Shown: positions 26,911 to 37,153 of the stretch, piece after piece | Layout: every line of letters begins with the position of its first letter | How positions within the stretch are numbered: the stretch's first letter is position 1 | Source of the DNA: Cobetia amphilecti | GTDB taxonomy: Bacteria; Pseudomonadota; Gammaproteobacteria; Pseudomonadales; Halomonadaceae | Length of the DNA: 64,000 nt | NCBI RefSeq assembly: GCF_030010415.1 | Contig: NZ_JASCSA010000002.1 | Direction: 5' to 3' (one strand) | Notes under the pieces: model-generated | What the model was told of the DNA's origin: nothing | Databases searched by the model: none | What the model saw: only the letters and a program-made list of their open reading frames with translations | Translations under genes and position numbers: made by a program

Positions 26911-28638
26911 TCACTTCAGCAGCCAAGACAGCACCAGCAGCAACAGCAGGATGCCGGCGACGCCCTGCCAGAAATTGGCCGGTTCACGTATCGCCTCCGA
27001 GGGCGTCAGCGCCTTGCCGGGGTCCTGCTGCGGCAGGCGCAGCGCGTAGAGCAGCTCAGACAGGCGGCGATAGCGCAGGGTGCGTTGCGGGTCCAGGGCG
27101 CGCCTGAGGGCATCGTCCAGTATCTGTGGCACCTGGGGATTGCGCATGCGGGCTGGCTGATATTCCAGCAGTTCGAGGTCGGTATGGGTGCGCAGCTGCT
27201 CCATCGACTGGGCGTAGGGCTGCATGCCGGTCAGCAGCCAGTAGATCACCGAGGCCAGGCCGTATTGATCGCTGCGCCGACTGACATCGGCACCAAGGGC
27301 ATATTCCGGCGCGCTGTGTTCGGTCAGGCCCACCTGACGCGCCAGCGGACCGGCGCTCTCATGGCCATCCCCCTCACGCAGATGGCAGGCACCGAAATCG
27401 ACCAGCACCACCTTGCCATGACGGTCGATCATCACGTTGTCAGGGTGGATCAGCTGGTGCAGCACCTCACGACGATTGAGGGCATGCACGGCCTTGCCAA
27501 GCTGGCGCGCGATATCGAGACGCTGCTCGAGATTGGCCTGCGGGTGCATGCGTGCCCATTCGGTCAGTGTCTGCGCCTCCAGATGCTCGAGCAGATAGTA
27601 GAGATGATCCCGCGGACGTGACGGCTCCACCACCTTGACCACGAAGGGCGAGCTGACGCGGTCCACCACCCACTGCTGGAGCAGGAAGTGCTCGAGATAG
27701 GCATTCTTGAGCGACAGCTCCGGGCTGGGCGCCTTCATCACCATCACGCGCCGGCTCTTGAGGTCACGCACCTTGTAGACGCGTACCCGCGCGCTGCGTG
27801 ACATGACTTCCATCACTTCCAGGCCATCGATGCGGTCGCCCGGCTCCAGCTCACGCGGTACCGGCAGGTCGCCATAGACGCGCCCCGGCGTATCGTCAGA
27901 GGCAGTCGCCAGGCGATCGATGCGCACCAGCTGGAAGCAGAACTGGTCGGCCGTGTAGCCGCGCTCATCGGCGCGGTCCGCCGCGGCATGCGCCAGGCGC
28001 TCACTGGCGGCATCGAGATCCGAGACGTCATCGCGAATCAGTGACACGAAATCGGAAGGCAGCAGGGTGCCGCGCACCGCCTGGGTGGTGAACAGGAAGA
28101 TATCGCCCTGCTTGAGCGGCAGCTCGATGTAGTCGATGTCGAGGCTGACATCCATGCCCAGCGCCCGCGACGGATAACGATAGCCGCCGAGATCGGTGAC
28201 ATGGTCGCGCGAGATCTGCTCGAACTCGCCGCCACGCAGTCGGAAGACCACCGTGTCACCGGCATGGAACAGATGCGCCGACTGGCCCCGGAAGACAACG
28301 GCGGAAATCGAGGTCACGTAACTGCCGCCCCGCACGAAGCGGCTCTGGCTGTAACACCAGCTGTTCAGCGCCCGCAGCACGCGGGTCGCGGAATACTTGA
28401 CGCTCCAGTTGTCGGGCGTGGCGAAGTAATCGGCCAGAAAGCCACGCACGGCAAGGTCGCCGGCCTGCTTGGCAATCGCGTTCTTGCTGGTGGTGTCGGC
28501 GATCAGCGCACAGCCGCCCTTGGCCGCCAGCGGGCCGCGCTCCAGCGGTATCTCCAGCGACATCGAGCTGCGATGACGCTTGCGGTCGGGAGCCACGAAG
28601 GCCTGACCGTAACTGAGTGAAAGCTCTGCATCCGCCAA
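26911..28638 (-). CDS. PP2C-like/Ser-Thr kinase-like fusion with both catalytic sites degenerate, C-terminal membrane anchor
   Basis: A 575-residue protein. Residues about 1-240 resemble PP2C phosphatases, but the metal-binding DG is DT (IADTTSKN, D48-T49) and the later SDG-type motif is TTQ (184-186). Residues about 268-545 form a protein kinase fold. It keeps the ATP lysine (VMVMKAP, K302), N401 and DFG (414-416), but the catalytic loop HRD is HQL (394-396), so the catalytic Asp is lost. One membrane helix (about 553-573) ends the protein. The start is TTG 28638, backed by AAGGAG at good spacing; a nearby ATG (28631) is out of frame. It is likely a non-catalytic binding or signalling protein. 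Confidence 0.8.
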   Translation of the reverse strand: MADAELSLSYGQAFVAPDRKRHRSSMSLEIPLERGPLAAKGGCALIADTTSKNAIAKQAGDLAVRGFLADYFATPDNWSVKYSATRVLRALNSWCYSQSRFVRGGSYVTSISAVVFRGQSAHLFHAGDTVVFRLRGGEFEQISRDHVTDLGGYRYPSRALGMDVSLDIDYIELPLKQGDIFLFTTQAVRGTLLPSDFVSLIRDDVSDLDAASERLAHAAADRADERGYTADQFCFQLVRIDRLATASDDTPGRVYGDLPVPRELEPGDRIDGLEVMEVMSRSARVRVYKVRDLKSRRVMVMKAPSPELSLKNAYLEHFLLQQWVVDRVSSPFVVKVVEPSRPRDHLYYLLEHLEAQTLTEWARMHPQANLEQRLDIARQLGKAVHALNRREVLHQLIHPDNVMIDRHGKVVLVDFGACHLREGDGHESAGPLARQVGLTEHSAPEYALGADVSRRSDQYGLASVIYWLLTGMQPYAQSMEQLRTHTDLELLEYQPARMRNPQVPQILDDALRRALDPQRTLRYRRLSELLYALRLPQQDPGKALTPSEAIREPANFWQGVAGILLLLLVLSWLLK

Positions 28639-28843
28639 GGCGGTCTCCTTGCGTCTCGATCCTGCCGTTACGTTTCATGCATGCGGTGGTGACGCTGCGC
28701 CAGCCGATGCTGAACGCACAATCGCCGTTGCGCCGCGCTGGACGGCCCCAAGTGTTACCCGAGTCAGCCTGCAGTGCCACCACTCGTTGGTGCAACGCAA
28801 GGCGATCGAGCGTGGCATAATGGCAAAACGGTCTGCCAGTTCG

Positions 28844-28849
28844 TATAAT
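28844..28849 (+). promoter_or_regulatory. Probable -10 element for ppa
   Basis: TATAAT is a perfect sigma-70 -10 match, 54 bp before the ppa start. The hexamer 17 bp upstream (TGGCAA, 28821-28826) is only a weak -35. Confidence 0.5.
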
Positions 28850-28902
28850 TCAGCGGAATTTTGACCCGCAGGCCTTCAACCCGCAAACCCAAGGACTCGA
28901 CA

Positions 28903-29433
28903 ATGAGTTTCGACAAGATCCCCGCTGGCAAGGAATTGCCGAACGACGTCTACGTAGCGATCGAGATTCCGGCCAATCACGCGCCGATCAAGTACGAGAT
29001 CGACAAGGACATCGATGCGCTCATGGTGGATCGTTTCATGGCCACCCCGATGTTCTACCCGGCCAACTACGGCTACATCCCGAACACCCTGGCCGACGAT
29101 GGCGATGCCCTCGACGCGCTGGTCGTGACCCCGTATCCGGTCGCACCGGGCAGCGTCATCCGTGCGCGTCCGGTCGGCGTGCTCAACATGAGCGACGAAG
29201 CCGGTGAAGACGCCAAGCTGGTCTGCGTCCCGCACCAGAAGCTGACCTCCCTGTACGACGACGTCCAGGAAGTCACTGATCTGCCGGAACTGCTGCGTCA
29301 GCAGATCGCGCACTTCTTCGAGAACTACAAGGATCTCGAGAAAGGCAAGTGGGTCAAGATCGATTCCTGGGACGGTGCTGATGCCGCCCGTGCCGCGATC
29401 GAGAAGGCAGCCGCTGCCTACCAGAAGGACTGA
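28903..29433 (+). CDS. ppa: Inorganic pyrophosphatase
   Basis: Hydrolyses PPi to phosphate, pulling biosynthetic reactions forward. It has 176 residues, the bacterial family I length, from ATG 28903 with AAGGA upstream. Active-site landmarks are PIKYEIDKD, FYPANYGYIPNT and DDGDALDALVVTP. It faces the pseudokinase gene, ends at a strong terminator, and may compete for PPi with the nearby PPi-phosphofructokinase. Confidence 0.97.
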   Translation: MSFDKIPAGKELPNDVYVAIEIPANHAPIKYEIDKDIDALMVDRFMATPMFYPANYGYIPNTLADDGDALDALVVTPYPVAPGSVIRARPVGVLNMSDEAGEDAKLVCVPHQKLTSLYDDVQEVTDLPELLRQQIAHFFENYKDLEKGKWVKIDSWDGADAARAAIEKAAAAYQKD

Positions 29434-29472
29434 GTCCTTCTGAAGTGATGCGCGATTCAGGCATCACGATGC

Positions 29473-29505
29473 AAAAAAGCCCCCGTCATTGACGGGGGCT
29501 TTTTC
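29473..29505. terminator. Bidirectional terminator between ppa and the DUF2333 gene
   Basis: A 14-bp stem (29474-29487 with 29491-29504) has a 3-nt loop. Flanking A and T runs serve both converging genes. Confidence 0.92.
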
Positions 29506-29567
29506 GTTTCCGGCTCACGCCCGACACCGGTGAGGACAGACCTCAGCCAACATCGGGCGTCACGGGA

Positions 29568-30671
29568 TCAGCCCTTCTCGAGCAGGCTGCGCAGGTCACT
29601 GATCGCGGAGTTGGCACGCGCGACGTAGTTGGCCATCACCAGCGAATGGTTGGCGAAGAAGCCGAAGCCGGAGCCATTGAGGATGATCGGGCTGCCGATA
29701 TCGGTCTGGGTCGCTTCCAGCTCACGGATGATCTGGTCGATGGAGGTCAGCGCGTTCTTGTCTTCCAGCACGCCCTGGAAGTCATGACGCACAGCCTTGA
29801 GCAGATGGATCAGCGCCCAGGAGGTGCCGCGTGCCTGATAGAAGACATCATCGATCTCGAGCCACGGCGTCTTGATCTCTTCTTCCGCCTGGGTGCTCTT
29901 GGCCGAGGTGGCGCTCTTGTCGCCGGCCAGGCTCAGGTTGAGCTGCGACTTGCCGACACTCGCCGACAGACGCTGGGACAGGGAGCCGAGGCGATTCTCG
30001 ACATCGGACAGCCAGGCCACCAGGTTGTCGGCACGCGCGTAGAACTGGCCGTTGTTCTGGGTGTCATCGCTCAGACGCTTGAGGTAGTCGCCCAGCTCAC
30101 GGTTGGCGTCGGCATATTCATGCTCGGCTTCCGGCAGCATCCAGGCATTGGCATCGATGAACAGCAGAGATTCGGCCTTGCCCAGTGCCTTGTCATCGCT
30201 GGACTGGGACTGCGAACGGCTGAATTCCTTGCGCAGCTCACGCGTCATGTCACGTACCTGCACCAGCACGCCATATTCCCAGTTGGGCATGTTGTCGAGC
30301 ATCAGCCCCGGCGGCGCCACATCATTCTTGAGATAACCGCCCGGCTTGTGCAGCAGGGTATCGTTGAGTTTCATCAGGGTGGCGACGGTCGCGGTGCCTG
30401 TCGGCAGGGTCTCGAAAGCCGGTGCCGGCTCTTCACCCTCGACCTTGGCCACCGGCGCGGCCAGACCGTGCACGCGAGCCAGTTCGGTGCGCGTGGCCTG
30501 ATCGATGTTGAACTCGTCCGGTTCACTGCTCCAGTAGATACCAAGGCCAACGCAGACCAGCAGGTAAATGACGAACAGCCCGATCAGTGGTTTCCAGATC
30601 CAGCCATACTGAGGCGTTTCCAGCACATCGCGATTGGCGCCGCGCTTGCTGCCTTTACCGAATAGGGCCAT
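29568..30671 (-). CDS. DUF2333-family membrane protein
   Basis: Conserved proteobacterial family of unknown function. It has 367 residues and one membrane segment near the N terminus (PLIGLFVIYLLVCVGLGIYW, about 28-47). The rest should be periplasmic: LPTGTATVATLMKLND, then LDNMPNWEYGVLVQVRDMTRELR, helix-rich to the end (NYVARANSAISDLRSLLEKG). AAGGAAG precedes the ATG. It appears to be a single-gene unit. Confidence 0.88.
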   Translation of the reverse strand: MALFGKGSKRGANRDVLETPQYGWIWKPLIGLFVIYLLVCVGLGIYWSSEPDEFNIDQATRTELARVHGLAAPVAKVEGEEPAPAFETLPTGTATVATLMKLNDTLLHKPGGYLKNDVAPPGLMLDNMPNWEYGVLVQVRDMTRELRKEFSRSQSQSSDDKALGKAESLLFIDANAWMLPEAEHEYADANRELGDYLKRLSDDTQNNGQFYARADNLVAWLSDVENRLGSLSQRLSASVGKSQLNLSLAGDKSATSAKSTQAEEEIKTPWLEIDDVFYQARGTSWALIHLLKAVRHDFQGVLEDKNALTSIDQIIRELEATQTDIGSPIILNGSGFGFFANHSLVMANYVARANSAISDLRSLLEKG

Positions 30672-30872
30672 GCGTTCTTCCTTGTATGAAGCCTTGTAGA
30701 AAAAGCCGTGTGAGAGACGAGTCAGACCTGCCTGAACGGATGTGAGCCGCGCCGATGCATCCAGCGGCGGTACTCATGACGTACGTCCTATCCTATCATG
30801 CGCCCCTGCACGTGCCAGTCGCACTCGGTGAAGTGCCGGTTCTGTGACAAGGTGCGACGCGCTCCGGATTGC

Positions 30873-30944
30873 GGGCCGGGTCACGGGCCTGGTCGTGGAC
30901 CGGGCCGCGGGCCGAGCCGCGGAGTGAGCCGCGGTACGAGCCGA
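30873..30944. repeat. Six 12-bp GC-rich tandem units
   Basis: Consecutive 12-bp units start at 30873, 30885, 30897, 30909, 30921 and 30933 (GGGCCGAGCCGC type), with gradual divergence across the array. Confidence 0.8.
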
Positions 30945-31026
30945 GGGTCAGACTGCCACCCGCGCAGGCGGCTTCACCACTCGAGCCAATACGTCCTCAC
31001 ACGCCCTCACACGAACGGGATGTCTG

Positions 31027-31167
31027 CTACATGGTGGCACATTCATCCGCGTGCAAGTCGTGCGCGGCGATGATGGGCTTGCTCTCGATCCAGCGCTCGC
31101 CCCCGAGCAGGATGGTGGCGGCGCGACACTGCGGTTCCTTGAGGCCTGCAGGATGTTCTTTCGGCAC
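31027..31167 (-). CDS. Candidate 46-residue small protein
   Basis: GTG 31167 to TAG 31027, starting MPKEHPAGLKEPQCRAATIL and ending HDLHADECATM. Third positions are mostly G or C (about 35 of 43 codons counted), as in the real genes here. The peptide has two cysteines and two histidines in a C-x(n)-H-x2-H-x3-C arrangement that could hold a metal. Against it, no ribosome binding site precedes the GTG, and it lies over the leader of dsbD on the opposite strand. Function unknown. Confidence 0.3.
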   Translation of the reverse strand: MPKEHPAGLKEPQCRAATILLGGERWIESKPIIAAHDLHADECATM

Positions 31168-31184
31168 TGTATAAGGATGCTTTC

Positions 31185-33245
31185 GTGCTTCGTTCGTTCT
31201 TGAAAGTCAGCATGGCGCTGCCAACGGGCCGCGCACGCCCCTCCGCGTTCTCACGCCTGCTGGGCCCTGCATTGCTGGCAACCCTGCTGGCGGTCGCGCT
31301 GGTGGTCGCGCAGGCGATGACGGCGCTGCCCGCCAATGCCGGTCTGTTCAGCTCAGGCTCAGGCTCAAGTTCAGGCTCAAGTTCAAACGCCGGCAGCGGC
31401 TCCAGCAGTGCGGCGTCCAGCCTGTTCGGCGGCGGCAATCAGGGCGATTTCCTGCCGGTCAGTGAAGCCTTCAAGCCGCGCAGCTGGCGCGAGGGCGACA
31501 CCCTGTATGTCGGCTTCACCAGTGCCGAAGGCTATTACCTCTATCGGCATCAGTTCAGCTTCGCGACCACCAGCGACCAGGTCGCTCTGGGCGACGCCGA
31601 CCTGCCGCCGGGTGAGCTGAAGAACGATCCCTACATGGGCGAGGTGCATGTCTTCCATGATGCGCTGGTCATTCGCATCCCGCTTATGAGCGCCTCCTCT
31701 GGCAAGGCAGTGCATGAAGACACACCGGCCAGCGGCCCGATCCCGCTCTCCATCACCTTCCAGGGCTGTGCCGATGCCGGGCTCTGCTATCCGCCGGAGA
31801 CCGTCACTCTGCAGGCCGGCGAGCAGAGTGCCCCTGCCCCGTTCGCGCAACTGATGCCGACCGCCAGCCAGTCGAGCGATACGACGGCGTCGACGGTAAG
31901 CCGCACTACAACAGCCCCGATCAGCGGCACCGATGCCGGCTTCAGCGCACTGTTCGCGGATGCCAGCCTGCTGACGGCTCTAGGGCTGTTCTTCCTCGCC
32001 GGTCTCGGGCTGACCTTCACGCCCTGCGTGCTGCCGATGATTCCGATCCTGAGTTCGATCATCGTCGGCCAGCGCCCCAGCCGCCCGCGCACCTTGCTGC
32101 TCTCCACGAGCTACGCCCTGGGCATGGCCCTGACCTACGCCGCGGCCGGCACCTTGATGGGACTGTTCGGCGCGGGGCTCAACCTGCAGGCGCATCTGCA
32201 GGCACCGGCTGTACTGATTCCCTTCGCTGCCTTGTTCGTGCTGTTCGCGCTGGCCATGTTCGGCGCCTTCACTCTGCGCCTGCCCAGCGGCATGCACTCA
32301 CGGCTCGACGCGCTACAAGGACGGCTGATGAATGCCGGCCCCGGCGGACTGGCGCTGGCAGGCGCGTTATCGGTACTCGTGGTATCGCCCTGCGTCTCGG
32401 CACCTCTGGCCGGTGCACTGGTCTATCTTTCCGCCAGTGGCGATGCCCTGACCGGCGGGCTGGCACTCTTCGCGCTGGGGCTGGGCATGGGCGTGCCGTT
32501 GATTCTGGTCGGCACCTTCGGCGCCAGCCTGCTGCCCAGGGCCGGCGGCTGGATGGAGGGCATCAAGCAGGCCTTCGGCATCCTGCTGCTGGGGGTGGCG
32601 CTGTGGCTGGTGGAGCGCTTGCTGCCGGCCTCGCTGGCAGTGCTGGGCTGGGCCATTCTGGCCATCGGCACCGGCGTGGCGCTGGGGGCGCTCAGCACAC
32701 AGACCCGAGGCTGGGGGCGTGCCCGTCAGGCACTGGGACTGGTCGCGCTGGGCTGGGGCATGATCAGCCTGCTGGGCGTGGCAGGCGGCGCAAGCGACCC
32801 GCTGCGCCCGCTGGCCCCCTTCACTGGCGGCACATCATCCGGGCAGGCCGCCGAGACATCACTGGACTTCACCACCGTCAGCGACATGAGCGAGCTCGAG
32901 CGAGAACTGGCACTGGCCGCCAGCCGCGGCCAGCCGGTGTTCGTCGACTACTACGCCGACTGGTGCATCTCGTGCAAGGTGATGGAGCGCGAGGTCTTCC
33001 CCAAAGTCGCCAGCCAGTTGCGCCAGTTCCACCTGATTCGCGCCGACGTCACCAGTACTGGGGCCGCGACCCAGGCACTGCTCAAGCAATTCGGCCTGTT
33101 CGGCCCCCCCAGCCTGCTGTTCTTTGCCGATGAACGCGAGCTCACGGCGGCGCGCATCCAGGGGGAGGTCAACGCCAGTCAGCTCGGTCAGCACCTGACG
33201 GCGGTGCTGGATCAGCTGCGCGGCACCTCGCAGCGCGCCAACTGA
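31185..33245 (+). CDS. dsbD: Thiol:disulfide interchange protein DsbD
   Basis: Carries electrons from cytoplasmic thioredoxin across the inner membrane to periplasmic DsbC, DsbG and cytochrome c maturation. The 686-residue protein starts at GTG 31185 (AAGGA 7 nt upstream). All three redox pairs are visible: alpha domain GCADAGLCYPPE, membrane domain FTPCVLPMIPI and VVSPCVSAPL, and C-terminal thioredoxin domain YADWCISCK. About eight membrane helices lie between. A Ser/Gly-rich low-complexity stretch (31348-31420) after the signal peptide is not usual for the family. Confidence 0.96.
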   Translation: MLRSFLKVSMALPTGRARPSAFSRLLGPALLATLLAVALVVAQAMTALPANAGLFSSGSGSSSGSSSNAGSGSSSAASSLFGGGNQGDFLPVSEAFKPRSWREGDTLYVGFTSAEGYYLYRHQFSFATTSDQVALGDADLPPGELKNDPYMGEVHVFHDALVIRIPLMSASSGKAVHEDTPASGPIPLSITFQGCADAGLCYPPETVTLQAGEQSAPAPFAQLMPTASQSSDTTASTVSRTTTAPISGTDAGFSALFADASLLTALGLFFLAGLGLTFTPCVLPMIPILSSIIVGQRPSRPRTLLLSTSYALGMALTYAAAGTLMGLFGAGLNLQAHLQAPAVLIPFAALFVLFALAMFGAFTLRLPSGMHSRLDALQGRLMNAGPGGLALAGALSVLVVSPCVSAPLAGALVYLSASGDALTGGLALFALGLGMGVPLILVGTFGASLLPRAGGWMEGIKQAFGILLLGVALWLVERLLPASLAVLGWAILAIGTGVALGALSTQTRGWGRARQALGLVALGWGMISLLGVAGGASDPLRPLAPFTGGTSSGQAAETSLDFTTVSDMSELERELALAASRGQPVFVDYYADWCISCKVMEREVFPKVASQLRQFHLIRADVTSTGAATQALLKQFGLFGPPSLLFFADERELTAARIQGEVNASQLGQHLTAVLDQLRGTSQRAN

Positions 33246-33501
33246 AAGGTGTGCCTGTCACAGGCCCGGCGCGGCGCAGCTGCTGCCGAGACGCACGCGA
33301 GGACGAAGAATGCGGCAAAATCTTCGGTTCAGTGCCAAACTGGACAGCGTTCGAGAATTTCGGCAGAATCCGCGTCACTACGGCAACAGCCTACGCTCAA
33401 TAGGTAAACGTCGTGGATAGTGACGGTATCTTTGCATTTTCTTCATGGGTTAACAGCTCAATGAGCCTGGTGCTCGAGCACGGCTGACACAAGGGACTTT
33501 C

Positions 33502-33942
33502 ATGGCGCGCATCCTGGTACTCAACGGCCCCAATCTCAATCTGCTGGGGACCCGTGAACCCGAGGTGTATGGCACCACCACGCTGGAGGATATCCACCAG
33601 CGTCTGGTCCAGCGCGCCAGCGCGGCCGGCCATCAGCTGGACTGGCTGCAGTCCAATGCCGAGCATGTGCTGATCGAGCGTATTCACCTTGCCCGTGAAG
33701 ATGGCACCGCCATCATCCTGATCAATCCGGCGGCCTTTACCCATACCAGCGTTGCGCTGCGCGATGCGCTACTCGGCGTCGCACTCCCGTTCATCGAGCT
33801 GCACCTTTCCAATACCCATGCCCGCGAGCCGTTCCGCCACCATTCGTATCTTTCCGATGTGGCACGCGGCGTGATCATGGGCTTTGGCGCTCGAAGCTAT
33901 GACATGGCGCTTGACGCCGCCCTGGACGATCTCGCGCAGTAA
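33502..33942 (+). CDS. aroQ: 3-dehydroquinate dehydratase, type II
   Basis: Third step of the shikimate pathway. The 146-residue protein matches the dodecameric type II family. It has ILVLNGPNLNLLGTREP with the catalytic Tyr shortly after, INPAAFTHTSVALRDAL, and IELHLSNTHAREPFRHHSYLSD. It lies upstream of accB-accC, a linkage seen widely in gammaproteobacteria. An A/T-richer segment at 33415-33460 probably carries its promoter. Confidence 0.97.
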   Translation: MARILVLNGPNLNLLGTREPEVYGTTTLEDIHQRLVQRASAAGHQLDWLQSNAEHVLIERIHLAREDGTAIILINPAAFTHTSVALRDALLGVALPFIELHLSNTHAREPFRHHSYLSDVARGVIMGFGARSYDMALDAALDDLAQ

Positions 33943-34115
33943 GGGCACGTCCAGAGCGGTGTTCACGCACCGCCATCAGGCCTCATCACTGCCTGATACC
34001 AGGATTCACCGGCCATCGCCATGGTCGGGACAGCCGTCGGGGCTGTCGCCCGCAGCCGCCGCTATCACGGCTGCACACCCCCATTTCCAGCCACATTTAC
34101 ATCGGGATTAATTTC

Positions 34116-34589
34116 ATGGATATCCGCAAGGTCAAGAAGCTGATCGAGCTGCTCGAAGAGTCCAACATCAGCGAAATCGAGATCCAGGAAGGCGAAGAGT
34201 CCGTTCGCATCAGCCGCCATCCGCAGGGCTTCGCCCAGCAGCCGATGATGCAGGCCCCGATGATGATGCAGCAGCAGCCGATGCAGCAGGCCGCTCCGGC
34301 AGCCGCTGGCGCCGCTGAAGCACCGGCCGCTCCGGCAGCACCGGCTGCGCCGCAGGGTCACACCATCAATTCCCCGATGGTCGGCTCCTTCTACCGTTCT
34401 CCGGCGCCGGGCTCCAAGGCCTTCATCGAAGTCGGCCAGAGCGTCAAGAAAGGTGATACCGTCTGCATCGTCGAAGCCATGAAGATGATGAACCAGATCG
34501 AAGCCGACAAGGATGGCGTCGTCGAAGCCATTCTGATCGAAGACGGCGAGCCGGTTGAATTCGACCAGCCCATGATCGTCATTTCCTGA
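34116..34589 (+). CDS. accB: Biotin carboxyl carrier protein of acetyl-CoA carboxylase
   Basis: Carries carboxybiotin for malonyl-CoA synthesis. It has 157 residues. An N-terminal dimerisation segment (MDIRKVKKLIELLEES) is followed by a Met/Gln- and Ala/Pro-rich linker (about 41-80) and the biotinyl domain, with the biotinylated lysine K123 in VEAMKMMN. The linker is rich in consecutive Met-Gln. It is 19 bp upstream of accC. Confidence 0.97.
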   Translation: MDIRKVKKLIELLEESNISEIEIQEGEESVRISRHPQGFAQQPMMQAPMMMQQQPMQQAAPAAAGAAEAPAAPAAPAAPQGHTINSPMVGSFYRSPAPGSKAFIEVGQSVKKGDTVCIVEAMKMMNQIEADKDGVVEAILIEDGEPVEFDQPMIVIS

Positions 34590-34608
34590 TCCCAACGGAC
34601 ACGTCACC

Positions 34609-35949
<1,341 letters not shown>

Positions 35950-35991
35950 GACGCCCTGCTTGAGATCGGTAACGTCGTTGCCGATAGACGC

Positions 35992-36027
35992 ACGACAGAA
36001 GGGTGGCCTCGGCTGCCCTTCTGTCGT
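35992..36027 (+). terminator. Hairpin after accC
   Basis: A 12-bp perfect stem (35992-36003 with 36016-36027) has a 12-nt loop. The downstream sequence is pyrimidine-rich, but there is no pure T-run, so read-through to prmA is possible. Confidence 0.6.
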
Positions 36028-36072
36028 CTGTGCCCTCCTCCCCTTTCTTATCGCCCATCGACAGGAGTCACC

Positions 36073-36987
36073 ATGTCCTGGCTGCAACTCAAGGCGCGTA
36101 TCGCCCCCGACCACGCCGAGATTCTCGAGCATCTGCTGATGGAAGAAGGCGCCTGCGCCATCACGCTGCAGGATGCAGAAGACCAACCACTGTTCGAACC
36201 GGACCTCGGCAGCACGCCGCTGTGGAGCGAGACAGTTCTCACTGGCCTGTGGGATGGCACCGAAGGCATCGAGGCCATGCGCGAGCGGGTCAAGGCCGGC
36301 TGGGCGGCGCTGATTCCCGATGAGCCCTGCCCGGAGATCGAGGTCGAGATCCTCGAGGACCGTGACTGGGCCCGTGAATGGATGGACGGTTTCGAGCCGC
36401 TCAAGATGGGCCAGCGCCTGTGGATCGTGCCCAGCTGGCACGATGCGCCGGAGCAGGACGCCGTCAACCTGATGCTCGACCCGGGCCTGGCCTTCGGCAC
36501 CGGCACCCATCCGACCACCGCCCTGTGCCTGGAATGGCTCGATGGGCTGGCCGTCGCTGGCAAGCTCGCCCAGCACAGCGTGCTCGACTTCGGTTGCGGC
36601 TCCGGCATTCTCGCCATCGCCGCGCTCAAGCTTGGCGCGGTGGATGCCCTGGGCACCGATATCGACCCGCAGGCGCTGCAGGCCTCGCGTGAGAACGCCC
36701 AGCGCAATGACGTCAGCGACCAGCTGACCCTGTGCTACCCGGACCGCCTGCCGGACGCGGGCTATCAGATCGTGGTCGCCAACATCCTGGCCGGCCCGCT
36801 GGTCGAACTGGCTCCGCAGATCGCGGGCAGCGTCGCCCCGGGTGGCCTGTTGGCGCTCTCCGGCATTCTCGCGCCCCAGGCGGGAGAGGTGCTCGACGCC
36901 TATCGTGAGGCCGGCCTGATCATGGAAGAGCCCACCGAGCGCGATGGCTGGGTACGCCTCAATGGTCAGCGTCCACTGATGGGCTGA
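36073..36987 (+). CDS. prmA: Ribosomal protein L11 methyltransferase
   Basis: Trimethylates ribosomal protein L11. The 304-residue protein matches the family. It has an N-terminal L11-recognition domain (MSWLQLKARIAPDHAEILEH) and a SAM-binding Rossmann domain (FGTGTHPTTALCLEWLD, VLDFGCGSGILAIAALKLGA, then VVANILAGPLVELAP). It lies 123 bp after accC and before dusB-fis. Confidence 0.96.
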   Translation: MSWLQLKARIAPDHAEILEHLLMEEGACAITLQDAEDQPLFEPDLGSTPLWSETVLTGLWDGTEGIEAMRERVKAGWAALIPDEPCPEIEVEILEDRDWAREWMDGFEPLKMGQRLWIVPSWHDAPEQDAVNLMLDPGLAFGTGTHPTTALCLEWLDGLAVAGKLAQHSVLDFGCGSGILAIAALKLGAVDALGTDIDPQALQASRENAQRNDVSDQLTLCYPDRLPDAGYQIVVANILAGPLVELAPQIAGSVAPGGLLALSGILAPQAGEVLDAYREAGLIMEEPTERDGWVRLNGQRPLMG

Positions 36988-37153
36988 GCCACGCCATGAG
37001 CGCCGCAGCCGCGCAGGGAGAACGCATCCGCGACGCATTGTGGATGAAATAGCCCTTCAAACCCTGCGGCGCTCTAGGTATCATGACGCCCCCGCGAATT
37101 CCTGACACGACAGCGGCTCGCGCGCCTGACACCACTCGCATGACACGAGACCC

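Larger units (their letters stand above)
30672..31184. other. Divergent gene-poor region between the DUF2333 gene and dsbD
   Basis: 513 bp. It holds a 12-bp periodic array (30873-30944) and one candidate small reading frame on the minus strand (31027-31167). I saw no convincing sigma-70 promoter. Longer plus-strand frames here encode Arg/Pro-rich low-complexity peptides and look spurious. Confidence 0.5.

Noticed and set aside
30798..31073. Plus-strand 91-codon frame with Gly/Pro/Arg repeats
   Set aside because: It is a translation of the 12-bp GC-rich array. No ribosome binding site, and the composition is typical of spurious GC-rich frames.
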